DNA of 36,491 nucleotides from an uncultured Bacilli bacterium. Lineage in GTDB: Bacteria; Bacillota_I; Bacilli_A; RF39; UBA660. Location of the stretch: positions 1 through 36,491 of the forward strand of contig CANRDU010000014.1 of NCBI GenBank assembly GCA_947629445.1. Reading direction: 5' to 3'. This document shows, in pieces, positions 8,690 to 16,083 of the stretch. The position numbers were made by a program, and so were the translations under genes. The notes below the pieces were generated by a model, which was not told where the DNA came from, made no database searches, and saw only the letters and a list, made by a program, of their open reading frames with translations. The stretch's first letter is position 1; every line of letters begins with the position of its first letter.

Positions 8690-8890
8690 GACGGTAATAA
8701 TGTAGAGGTTTTAGAGAACTGATGGTTGGTGCAAATCAGGAACGGAACATTATTATGAATCACTTCTGATGTTTTATTTTGAATGTAGTAAAGATAAACG
8801 TTGCTCGCGTTAAGAGTTTAAGTGTATGATGATTCATAAACTAAGGTGGTACCGCGGGAAAACTCGTCCTTAGATTATGAATCTTTTTTT
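8690..8890 (+). promoter_or_regulatory. tRNA-Ile T-box leader of ileS
   Basis: Classic T-box leader. Stem I runs from about 8693 (AATAATGT pairing with CATTATT). It holds the AG-bulge region TTAGAGAACTGATGG, a GGTTGGTGCAAATC segment, and the specifier ATC (8759-8761, inside GAATCAC), the Ile codon. The T-box sequence AAGGTGGTACCGCGGG is at 8843-8858. The competing terminator pairs GATTCATAA + CTAAGG (8831-8846) with CCTTAG + TTATGAATC and ends in seven T (8883-8889). Uncharged tRNA-Ile should stabilise the antiterminator and switch ileS on. I see no separate promoter between the divIVA-like stop and the leader, so it may be read from the promoter at 8136. Confidence 0.95.
8831..8889 (+). terminator. 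T-box attenuator terminator
   Basis: Long hairpin: arms GATTCATAA/TTATGAATC and CTAAGG/CCTTAG separated by single A bulges, loop containing the T-box, followed by TTTTTTT. Mutually exclusive with the antiterminator. Confidence 0.85.
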
Positions 8891-8914
8891 ATACAAGTAA
8901 GAGAGGGTGTTAGA

Positions 8915-11900
8915 ATGAGAAAGTTTAAAGAATTAGACAAAAGACCAGTAAGTGAAGTAGAAGAGTCTATTTTAAAGTCATGGAAAAGTGTTAATGCTAT
9001 GCATGATAAGCAAGTAAAACAAAGAGAAAATAATAAAACATTTGTCTTTTATGATGGTCCAGCATTTGCTAATGGATTCCCGGGACTTCACCATATGGTA
9101 TCTAAGAATTTAAAAGATGCTGTTACGAAATATCACGTAATGAATGGTAAGAAGGTTATTAGAAAAATAGGATGGGATACCCATGGCCTTCCTATTGAAA
9201 ACCACGTAGAGAAGAAACTAGGAATTTCTTCTAAAAAAGAAATTGAAACACTTGGAATTGCTAAATTTAATGAAGAGTGCCGTAAAAGTGTTCGTGAAAA
9301 TGAATCAGCTTTTACAGATTTAACGAGTAAAATGGGACAATTTTTCGATGTTAAAGATCCTTATTTAACTTATAAAAATGAGTATATTGAAACAGAGTGG
9401 TGGATTTTAAAGGAAATGTTTAAGAAGAACATGTTCTATGAAGGAACCCGTGTTGTACCATATTGCCCGCATTGTGGAACTGGTTTAGCCACTCATGAAG
9501 TAGCCCAAAACTATCAAACTGATACAGCAATTACGGTTTATGTACCATTTAAGAAGAAAGATGAAGATGTCTACTTCTTGGTATGGACAACTACTCCATG
9601 GACATTAATTGCCAATGTTGCTCTTTGTGTCAATCCAAATGAAGAGTATTCTTTAGTAGAATCTAAGGGAATCAAGTTTATTTTAGCGACTGCTCTAGTG
9701 AAAACTGTCTTGGGGGACGAGGCAAAAACACTTAAAACATATAAAGGAAAAGACTTAGAATATCAAGAATATGAACAATTAGTTCCTTCTTTTGACGTCG
9801 ATAAAAAAGCCTTTTTCGTTACCTGTGATGAATATGTAACGATGGAAGATGGTACTGGTATTGTTCATATCGCACCTGCTTTTGGTGAAGATGATGCTAA
9901 CGTTGGTAAAAAATATGATTTACCATACTTAAATCCTGTTGGAAAAGACGGATGTTATATTGGTGGACTATGGAGTGGTAAATTTGTTCATGATGTCAAT
10001 GAAGAAGTAGTGGATTATTTAAAGGAAAATGACAAATTATTTAGAAGACAGAAGGTATCCCATGAATATCCACACTGTTGGCGATGTGATACTCCATTAA
10101 TTTATTATTCTATGCCAAGTTATTACATTAAGGTTAGTGAAATGACTGATAAGTTGGTAAAAGCGAATGAGAAAGTAAATTGGTATCCATCATATGTGGG
10201 AGAAAAGAGATTTGCTAACTGGCTTGCTAATGCTAGAGACTGGAATGTTTCTCGTAGTAGATATTGGGGAAGTCCAATTCCTTATTGGAAATGTGAATGT
10301 GGACATACGCATATGGTAGGTTCCATTGCCGAATTGAAAGAAATGGCTATTGAAAAAGTAGGAAAAGATTTAGATTTACATAAACCATATATCGATAATA
10401 TTCATTTAAAATGTGAAAAATGTGGGGGAGCTATGACCCGTATTCCAGATGTCTTAGACTGTTGGTTTGACTCTGGTTCTATGCCTTTTGCCCAATACCA
10501 TTATCCATTCGAAAATAAGGAATTGTGGGAATCTCAATTTCCAGCTGATTTTATCTGTGAAGGAATTGATCAGACGCGTGGTTGGTTCTATACATTAATG
10601 GTTATTTCTACATTTATTAAAGGATGTTCGCCATTTAAAAATGTACTTGTAAATGATTTATTATTAGATGCTGAAGGTAAGAAGATGAGTAAATCTCGTG
10701 GAAATATTGTCGAACCATTTACAACGATTAAAGAATATGGTTCTGATACCGTAAGATTTTACTTGCTTTATGTATCCCCAGTATGGACTCCTTTGAAATT
10801 TGATATGGCGGGATTAAAAGAGGTATATTCTAAGTTCTTTAATCCTTTAAAGAATACGTATAGCTTCTTTGCTATGTATGCGAATATTGATAAAATTGAT
10901 ATCGAAGATTGTAAAGTTTCCTATGCTAAAAGGGAAGAGATTGATAAATGGTTACTTTCTAAATATAATAAATTAGTTAGTGACGTTAGAACTTCTTTTG
11001 ATGAGTATGATTTAAACAAAGTTGTGCATTATTTGGCAAACTTTGTTTCTGAAGATTTATCTAATTGGTATATTAGAAGAAATAGAAATCGTTTTTGGGG
11101 AAGTGAACTCAATAACTCTAAGAAGAGTGTTTACTTAACGACTTATGAAGTATTAGTTGGATTATCTCAGTTAATCGCTCCAATTACTCCTTTTGTGGCA
11201 GAAGAATTATACCGTAATTTAACAGGAGGAGAGTCCGTTCATTTTACAGATTATCCAAAATGTAATAAAAAATTGATTGATGCTCATGTGGAAGAGAGAA
11301 TGGATTTGGTTCGTAATTTAATCTCTGTTGGACGTTATGTACGTGAAGAAACGAAAATTAAAGTTCGTCAACCATTAAGTGAAGCTTTAATTGATGGAAA
11401 AAATAAAGAGTTAATCGCAGATTTAGTACCTTTAATATCTGAAGAATTAAATATTAAAAATGTATTATTTGTAAATGATTTAAATGAATACATGAATATC
11501 TCTTTAAAACCTAATTTTAAAGAAGTGGGAAAAGTACTAGGACCTCTTATAAAAGAATTCCAAGGTAAATTGGAGAAGTTAACAGATAAGGAGATTAGTA
11601 CTCTTCAAAGTGGTAAGACCATTTCTATGGAATTAGGAGGAGAGAAAAGAGAAATTACACCAGAAATGGTAGATATTCGTATTTCTTCTAAAGAGGGATT
11701 TAATGTTGGTATGGAAAATAATAACTTTATGATTATTGATACAACATTAACAGAAGAGTTAATTCTAGAAGGACTTGCTCGTGAAATTGTTTCTAAAGTA
11801 CAACAGTTACGTAAGAATAGTAATTTTGATGTGACAGATCGTATTACCCTTTACTATCAAGGAGACGAGGATATCAAAAAGTGTATGGATGAATTTAAGG

Positions 11901-12013
11901 AATTTATTCAGAATGAAACTCTTTCTGTTGCGATAGTAGAAAACTCTAAAGCAAAAGAAGAAACAGATATTAATGGACATACAACATACTTTAAAGTAGA
12001 AAAAGAAAAATAG
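8915..12013 (+). CDS. ileS: Isoleucyl-tRNA synthetase (IleRS2-like) with GLHH signature
   Basis: 1,032 residues from ATG 8915 (GAGAGGG site); a longer frame back to 8846 runs through the T-box terminator and is not coding. It is a class I synthetase: Rossmann catalytic core, CP1 editing domain (VWTTTPWTL near 225, GTGIVHIAPAFGEDDA near 315), KMSKS at 590-594, then the anticodon-binding domain and a long C-terminal region. Length, GWDTHGLPIE and overall pattern fit the eukaryote-like IleRS2 branch. The HIGH motif, normally HxGH, reads GLHH at 57-60 (bases 9083-9094), so positions 1 and 3 are exchanged. That GxHH form is known in some IleRS2 enzymes and is tied to extreme mupirocin tolerance. 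The enzyme charges tRNA-Ile and edits valine. It is controlled by the upstream T-box. Confidence 0.96.
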   Translation: MRKFKELDKRPVSEVEESILKSWKSVNAMHDKQVKQRENNKTFVFYDGPAFANGFPGLHHMVSKNLKDAVTKYHVMNGKKVIRKIGWDTHGLPIENHVEKKLGISSKKEIETLGIAKFNEECRKSVRENESAFTDLTSKMGQFFDVKDPYLTYKNEYIETEWWILKEMFKKNMFYEGTRVVPYCPHCGTGLATHEVAQNYQTDTAITVYVPFKKKDEDVYFLVWTTTPWTLIANVALCVNPNEEYSLVESKGIKFILATALVKTVLGDEAKTLKTYKGKDLEYQEYEQLVPSFDVDKKAFFVTCDEYVTMEDGTGIVHIAPAFGEDDANVGKKYDLPYLNPVGKDGCYIGGLWSGKFVHDVNEEVVDYLKENDKLFRRQKVSHEYPHCWRCDTPLIYYSMPSYYIKVSEMTDKLVKANEKVNWYPSYVGEKRFANWLANARDWNVSRSRYWGSPIPYWKCECGHTHMVGSIAELKEMAIEKVGKDLDLHKPYIDNIHLKCEKCGGAMTRIPDVLDCWFDSGSMPFAQYHYPFENKELWESQFPADFICEGIDQTRGWFYTLMVISTFIKGCSPFKNVLVNDLLLDAEGKKMSKSRGNIVEPFTTIKEYGSDTVRFYLLYVSPVWTPLKFDMAGLKEVYSKFFNPLKNTYSFFAMYANIDKIDIEDCKVSYAKREEIDKWLLSKYNKLVSDVRTSFDEYDLNKVVHYLANFVSEDLSNWYIRRNRNRFWGSELNNSKKSVYLTTYEVLVGLSQLIAPITPFVAEELYRNLTGGESVHFTDYPKCNKKLIDAHVEERMDLVRNLISVGRYVREETKIKVRQPLSEALIDGKNKELIADLVPLISEELNIKNVLFVNDLNEYMNISLKPNFKEVGKVLGPLIKEFQGKLEKLTDKEISTLQSGKTISMELGGEKREITPEMVDIRISSKEGFNVGMENNNFMIIDTTLTEELILEGLAREIVSKVQQLRKNSNFDVTDRITLYYQGDEDIKKCMDEFKEFIQNETLSVAIVENSKAKEETDINGHTTYFKVEKEK

Positions 12014-12030
12014 GAATTTTCCTATTTTTT
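12008..12030. terminator. Bidirectional terminator, ileS and sigma gene
   Basis: AAATAGGAA (12008-12016), TT, TTCCTATTT (12019-12027) with T-runs on both strands, between the convergent ends of ileS and the sigma-K-like gene. Confidence 0.8.
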
Positions 12031-12723
12031 TTAGTTATTTTTATTTTTGATATATTCTCTAAGCATTTTTGTCAGAGCTCTTTTTTCAATACGAGACACA
12101 TAACTTCTAGAAATATGGTAGTATTTAGCGATTTCTTTTTGTGTCAGTTTATCAGAATCATTTAGTCCGTATCTTTTTTCAATGATTTCTTTCTCTCGCT
12201 CAGTTAGAACACGGAAGTATTCATCAATTCTTTTAATATTATCTTGATTATGGATATCTAGGGCAAAGTCGGGATCTGGTGTTTTCAAAATATCTAAAAG
12301 CGTAATTTCATTTCCTTCTTTATCAAAACCAACGGCTTCGTTGATACTGATATTTTTGTTATTCCTTTTATTCGCACGATAATACATTAATATTTCATTT
12401 TCAATACAACGAGCAATATAGGTAGTAAGTCTAGTTTTATGTTGTTCTGAATAACTATCAATTCCTTTAATCAGTCCAATCGTACCAATGCTAATTAAAT
12501 CATCTTCATCATCTTTTCTATGTTCATATTTTTTGACAATGTGAGCAACTAATCTTAAATTGTGTTCGATTAGGACATCTCTAGCTATTTTATCTCCTGA
12601 TTGAGCTTTTTTTAGATATAATTCTTCCTCTTCTTTAGAAAGTGGGTCTGGAAAGATATTATTTGAGTATGCTGCGCAAAATAAATTGAAATCTTTGAAA
12701 ATCCATTTTAAAAATTTAAACAT
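12031..12723 (-). CDS. sigK: Sigma-K-like RNA polymerase sigma factor
   Basis: 230 residues, sigma-70 family, closest by eye to sporulation sigma-K. Region 1.2/2 reads LIEHNLRLVAHIVKKYE, then DLISIGTIGLIKGIDSYS and ARCIENEILMYYRA. The acidic KEGNEITLLDIL follows, and region 4.2 is TQKEIAKYYHISRSYVSRIE. N-terminal to NNIFPDPLS lies a hydrophobic amphipathic stretch of 18 residues (MFKFLKWIFKDFNLFCAA). Pro-sigma-K carries its pro-peptide here, and the family cleavage site would fall at about Ala18/Tyr19. The gene is intact, with no skin-type element. This suggests late mother-cell sporulation control or a derived use in a non-sporulating relative; no SpoIVFB-like protease is in the window. The start is ATG at 12723 with GTAGGAG. 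Sigma-E is the main alternative. Confidence 0.85.
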   Translation of the reverse strand: MFKFLKWIFKDFNLFCAAYSNNIFPDPLSKEEEELYLKKAQSGDKIARDVLIEHNLRLVAHIVKKYEHRKDDEDDLISIGTIGLIKGIDSYSEQHKTRLTTYIARCIENEILMYYRANKRNNKNISINEAVGFDKEGNEITLLDILKTPDPDFALDIHNQDNIKRIDEYFRVLTEREKEIIEKRYGLNDSDKLTQKEIAKYYHISRSYVSRIEKRALTKMLREYIKNKNN

Positions 12724-12768
12724 ATATCATACTCCTACATCAATATATGATAACTTTTTAAAAAACAT

Positions 12769-12799
12769 ACTTTTCTAAAGAAAAGTTTTATGTTATAAT
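12769..12799 (+). promoter_or_regulatory. Promoter of the SNGG-repeat gene, with inverted repeat
   Basis: TGT-TATAAT (12791-12799) is an extended -10. A 7-bp inverted repeat ACTTTTC-taaa-GAAAAGT (12769-12786) covers the -35 zone. The region also lies upstream of the divergent sigma-K-like gene. Confidence 0.5.
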
Positions 12800-12822
12800 G
12801 TCTGTAAGGTAGGCGATAAGTC

Positions 12823-13491
12823 ATGAGTTTGAAAAATTTAAAATTTGAAAAATTAAATATGAAATTAGTTACAGCGATTGGTGTAGCCCTTATTATTTTG
12901 TTAACGATTTTGTTTATCATCTTCCGTACTAATCTCATTGTTGATCATAGTAAATCAGGAGATTCCAATGGTGGAAATGGAACTGGTTCTATTCACGGAA
13001 GCAATGGTAGTGGTGCGAATGGAGAAGATGATTCCAATGGCGGAAACGGTTCTAATGGAGGCTCTGGATCCAATGGTGGAAGTAATTCTAATGGTGGTTC
13101 TGAAGATGATGGCAGTGGTTCTAATGGAGGCTCTGGTAATAACAGTAATCGTTATGAGGATCCAGAGGAAGAAGAATATTCAAAAACAGGAGTTTCTGAA
13201 GAGGCTAAAAAGAGAGTGAAAAGTGCAGATAAGCTTAATCCAGATGAAAAAGAATATATCATTAAAGAAAATATTAAAAATACGGCTCTAGAAGAAAAGG
13301 AGTTTGCAGCTAATTGTATTGAAGACACTTGTTTAATGGATTCAAAATTCTATAGATTATATTCTGATAAGGAAGAATATGGATTCCAGATAAGTGGTTG
13401 TACTGGTGAGGTAACTTTCCAATATTTCCCTGATGAAAAGGATGAGGAGAAACAGTTTAGTTTTGATACCTCTAAGTTAACATGTAAATAG
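12823..13491 (+). CDS. Membrane-anchored protein with Ser/Gly/Asn-rich linker
   Basis: 222 residues, family not recognised. Layout: cytosolic N-terminus 1-13, one membrane helix at about 14-36 (VTAIGVALIILLTILFIIF), then a linker of about 65 residues built from irregular SNGG/GSNG units with a few Asp and Glu. From about 108 comes an acidic region and a C-terminal domain with four cysteines (165, 170, 193, 221). The N-in, C-out topology and the paired cysteines suggest a disulphide-stabilised extracytoplasmic domain held away from the membrane by a flexible spacer. It is divergent from the sigma-K-like gene. Ribosome site AAGGTAGG lies 9 nt before ATG. Repeat expansion or contraction by slippage is likely between strains. 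Confidence 0.8.
   Translation: MSLKNLKFEKLNMKLVTAIGVALIILLTILFIIFRTNLIVDHSKSGDSNGGNGTGSIHGSNGSGANGEDDSNGGNGSNGGSGSNGGSNSNGGSEDDGSGSNGGSGNNSNRYEDPEEEEYSKTGVSEEAKKRVKSADKLNPDEKEYIIKENIKNTALEEKEFAANCIEDTCLMDSKFYRLYSDKEEYGFQISGCTGEVTFQYFPDEKDEEKQFSFDTSKLTCK
12950..13145 (+). repeat. In-frame SNGG/GSNG low-complexity repeat
   Basis: Tandem degenerate 9-12 nt units such as TCTAATGGAGGC and TCCAATGGTGGA encode the Ser-Asn-Gly-Gly linker. Two identical TCTAATGGAGGCTCTGG blocks, near 13051 and 13120, point to recent duplication. Confidence 0.7.
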
Positions 13492-13518
13492 TATTTCCAT
13501 AAGAAATACTATTTTTTT
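13486..13518 (+). terminator. Terminator of the SNGG-repeat gene
   Basis: AAATAGTATTTC / GAAATACTATTT (13486-13497, 13503-13514), 5-nt loop, then T-run. Confidence 0.85.
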
Positions 13519-13519
13519 G

Positions 13520-13528
13520 TGTTATAAT
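13520..13528 (+). promoter_or_regulatory. recD2 promoter, extended -10
   Basis: TGT-TATAAT at 13520-13528, directly following the T-run of the preceding terminator, so the -35 zone is the terminator stem itself. Confidence 0.5.
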
Positions 13529-13545
13529 GGAGAAGAGGTGATTCT

Positions 13546-15768
13546 ATGGAAAACTTTGTGATGGGGAACTATCGCCAATCTATTTTTAAATCTGATAATG
13601 GATATGTTATTGGACTTATGAAAGTGAAAGATACAGACATAGAATCCATGAAAGACTATATCAATAAAACGATAACATTCACAGGTTATTTTCACGAAAT
13701 TAATGAACAGGAAAACTATTATTTTTTTGGAAAAGAAGTTATCCATCCGAAGTATGGTTTTCAGTTTCAAGTAGAAAGTTATGAAAGGGTAAAACCGGAA
13801 GATAAAGACGGTATCGTTGAATTTCTATGTAGTGATTTATTTAAAGGGGTAGGAGAGAAATTAGCACTTTCTATTGTGAATACCTTAGGAGAAAGTGCCT
13901 TAGATCGAATTTTAGAAGATAAAAATAATCTCCTTTTAGTTCCCAAAATGACTATGAAAAAAGCAGATACAATTTATGAAACATTAAGCAAATATGAAGA
14001 GAGTCATAAAATGATTGTTTACTTAACAGAATTAGGTTTTATTATGAGGGATGCTCTTTTGATTTATAATACGTATAAAGGGAATACCGCAATGATTTTA
14101 GAACATAATATCTATAGAGTAACCGATGATATTGAAGAAATTACATTCCCTAAGGTTGATAGTATTGTTAGAAGAAAAGAACTAACCGTAGATAATGATT
14201 TAAGGATTAAAGCTTGTATCTTATATATGATGAGAGAACTAACTTATAAAAATGGGGATACTTACTTAAATCTATCTGAAATAGGAGAAGCTGTCTGCAA
14301 TTATCTTGGATATGATGTTGATTTCCAATTAGTACAGGAACTATTATGTGAGTTAAATGGAGAAATGAAAATAGAAATAGTAGGAGAGAAGTACTATTTA
14401 GAGGAAATATATGAGGCTGAGTATGCTATTGTAGACCGTATAAATCGTCTGTTAAAACGAAAAAAGAAAGTTTATAAAAGTTTTCAGGATGAACTTTCAA
14501 AACTAGAAGAGAAAAATGACATTCACTATAACGATAAGCAGAAAGAAGCTATCGAAAAAGCATTAAAAAATAACATTGTTATTATTACTGGTGGGCCAGG
14601 AACAGGAAAAACAACTATTATTCAAGCAATTGTAGAGCTATATAGAATTTTAAATGATTATAAGCCAAAAGAATTGACAGAAGTAATTTCTTTATTGGCC
14701 CCAACCGGTAGAGCAAGTAAAAGAATGAGTGAATCTACTTCTTTTCCTGCCAGTACCATTCATCGTTTTTTAAAGTGGAATAAAGAGAATAATAAATTTG
14801 CCGTTAACGAATATAATACAGATCCTAGTAAACTCATTATTGTTGATGAAGTTAGTATGATAGATATCCTTCTTATGGATAGTCTTTTAAAAGGGTTAAG
14901 AGAAGATATACAATTAGTTCTAGTGGGGGATTATAATCAATTACCAAGTGTTGGACCTGGTATGCTTTTAAAAGATTTGATAGAAAGTAGAAGAATCGAC
15001 GTTGTTGAATTAGACTATTTATATCGTCAAAAGGAGGATAGCTATATTCCAGAACTTGCCCGTGAAATTAGGGAAAATGATTTGGGAGACTTTTTATCTA
15101 CCAAAGGAGATTATACATTTTTACCATGTGCAGCCGGTAGTATTCGGGATAATATAGCGAGTATTTGTAAGCAAGTTTTAGATCATGGCTATGATTATCG
15201 CAAAATACAAGTAATGGCCCCTATGTATGCAGGTATGAATGGTATTGATAATCTAAATAAAGTATTGCAAGATGTATTTAATCCTCCTAGTAAAACGAAA
15301 AATGAATTGAAAGTGGGAGATGTCATTTTCCGGGAAAATGATAAAGTTCTTCAGCTAGTGAATATGCCGGATGATAACGTTTTCAATGGTGATATTGGTA
15401 TTATTCTATCGATTAGAAATGCGAGTGTCACGAAGAGTGGGAAAAATGAAATTACCATTGATTTCGATGGTAATTTGGTAACTTATGTTCCCAAAGACTT
15501 TGTTAATATAAAACATGGTTTTATTATCAGTATTCATAAATCACAAGGTAGTGAATTTGATGTAGTGGTAATGCCTGTTACACATGCTTATCAAAGAATG
15601 CTTTATCGTAAGTTAATTTATACAGGGGTGACTCGGGCCAAAAAGAAATTAATTTTAATAGGAGAGTCAGAAGCTTTCTATTATGGCGTGCAAAATGGTC
15701 AAGAGTCATTTCGTAAAACAGATTTACTAGAAAAATTAGTAGATAGTAGTATAAATAATCCTTTTTAA
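13546..15768 (+). CDS. recD2: RecD2-type ATP-dependent DNA helicase
   Basis: 740 residues, superfamily 1 5'-3' helicase of the stand-alone RecD2 (YrrC) type. An N-terminal OB-like and helix-hairpin-helix region covers 1-300 (LFKGVGEKLALSIVNTLG, near 104). Walker A GGPGTGKTT is at about 349, DE box IIVDEVSMID near 430, motif III-like LVGDYNQLPSVG near 463, and the C-terminal SH3/helicase motifs (GFIISIHKSQGSEFD, YTGVTRAKKKLIL) near 660-705. No RecB/RecC partner is present, as expected for RecD2. The family works in replication-fork and mismatch-repair-linked DNA maintenance. The ribosome site is AGAGGTG and the gene is monocistronic. The long N-terminal extension excludes a RecBCD RecD. Confidence 0.93.
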   Translation: MENFVMGNYRQSIFKSDNGYVIGLMKVKDTDIESMKDYINKTITFTGYFHEINEQENYYFFGKEVIHPKYGFQFQVESYERVKPEDKDGIVEFLCSDLFKGVGEKLALSIVNTLGESALDRILEDKNNLLLVPKMTMKKADTIYETLSKYEESHKMIVYLTELGFIMRDALLIYNTYKGNTAMILEHNIYRVTDDIEEITFPKVDSIVRRKELTVDNDLRIKACILYMMRELTYKNGDTYLNLSEIGEAVCNYLGYDVDFQLVQELLCELNGEMKIEIVGEKYYLEEIYEAEYAIVDRINRLLKRKKKVYKSFQDELSKLEEKNDIHYNDKQKEAIEKALKNNIVIITGGPGTGKTTIIQAIVELYRILNDYKPKELTEVISLLAPTGRASKRMSESTSFPASTIHRFLKWNKENNKFAVNEYNTDPSKLIIVDEVSMIDILLMDSLLKGLREDIQLVLVGDYNQLPSVGPGMLLKDLIESRRIDVVELDYLYRQKEDSYIPELAREIRENDLGDFLSTKGDYTFLPCAAGSIRDNIASICKQVLDHGYDYRKIQVMAPMYAGMNGIDNLNKVLQDVFNPPSKTKNELKVGDVIFRENDKVLQLVNMPDDNVFNGDIGIILSIRNASVTKSGKNEITIDFDGNLVTYVPKDFVNIKHGFIISIHKSQGSEFDVVVMPVTHAYQRMLYRKLIYTGVTRAKKKLILIGESEAFYYGVQNGQESFRKTDLLEKLVDSSINNPF

Positions 15769-15773
15769 TCCAC

Positions 15774-15811
15774 ACTAGAAATGTATATAAGAAATTATAT
15801 ACGTTTCTAGT
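15774..15811 (+). other. 17-bp hairpin in the recD2-small ORF gap
   Basis: ACTAGAAATGTATATAA and TTATATACGTTTCTAGT form a 17-bp stem (one T-G pair) around a GAAA loop. No T-run follows; it ends 5 nt before the GAGAGGTG ribosome site of the small ORF. It may be an RNA element in the small gene's leader, or a weak terminator of recD2. As DNA it is a long AT-rich palindrome. Confidence 0.6.
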
Positions 15812-15832
15812 CTAGTGAGAGGTGATTATAGT

Positions 15833-15985
15833 ATGCAAATGGGGAAGGATATAGCCCTTATTGCTATGGGAGCTTTAGCTGTATTGATGTATCAAAAATA
15901 CAGTAAGCCTGTCATGAAAAAGGCAGAAGAACTTATGAATGATGCTTTAGAAGTGGCAGATAAGAAACTAGACAATATGATGTAA
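15833..15985 (+). CDS. Small single-span membrane protein (50 aa)
   Basis: 50 residues: MQMGKDIALIAMGALAVLMY, then QKYSKPVMKKAEELMNDALE, then VADKKLDNMM. One membrane helix covers about 6-20, followed by an amphipathic charged helix with YtxH-like character. It is a real gene by these signs: strong GAGAGGTG site 9 nt before ATG, its own intrinsic terminator overlapping the stop codon, and a hydrophobic-then-amphipathic design. The later Met3 is too far from the ribosome site. Function is unknown; a membrane-curvature, division-associated or stress peptide is possible. It lies between recD2 and the SepF-like gene, with terminators after it. Confidence 0.75.
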   Translation: MQMGKDIALIAMGALAVLMYQKYSKPVMKKAEELMNDALEVADKKLDNMM

Positions 15986-16010
15986 GAAAGGCCCGGGATG
16001 GGCTTTTCTT
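15985..16010 (+). terminator. Terminator of the small membrane protein gene
   Basis: AGAAAGGCCC / GGGCTTTTCT (one G-U pair), loop GGGAT, in a GC-rich stem with T-rich 3' arm. The stop codon touches the stem. Confidence 0.8.
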
Positions 16011-16016
16011 ATAGCC

Positions 16017-16045
16017 AAAGAAAAATATCAATTTTTCTTTTTTTT
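16017..16045 (+). terminator. Second, AT-only terminator-like hairpin
   Basis: AAAGAAAAAT / ATTTTTCTTT with a 4-nt loop and five more T. It is weak alone but tandem with the preceding terminator. Confidence 0.4.
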
Positions 16046-16051
16046 AATAAT

Positions 16052-16061
16052 GTGCTACAAT
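16052..16061 (+). promoter_or_regulatory. Promoter of the SepF-like gene, extended -10
   Basis: TG-c-TACAAT at 16053-16061; T-rich -35 zone without a clear hexamer. Confidence 0.5.
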
Positions 16062-16083
16062 AACGGGCATTGGAGGGGTTGTT

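Noticed and set aside
8846..8914. Longer N-terminus for ileS
   Set aside because: The 23 extra residues are translated from the T-box sequence and terminator; ATG 8915 has a good ribosome site and fits the family.
12938..13219. 93-residue Met/Val-rich frame on the plus strand
   Set aside because: It is a +1-frame reading of the SNGG repeat (the ATGG repeats give the many Met), inside a well-supported gene.
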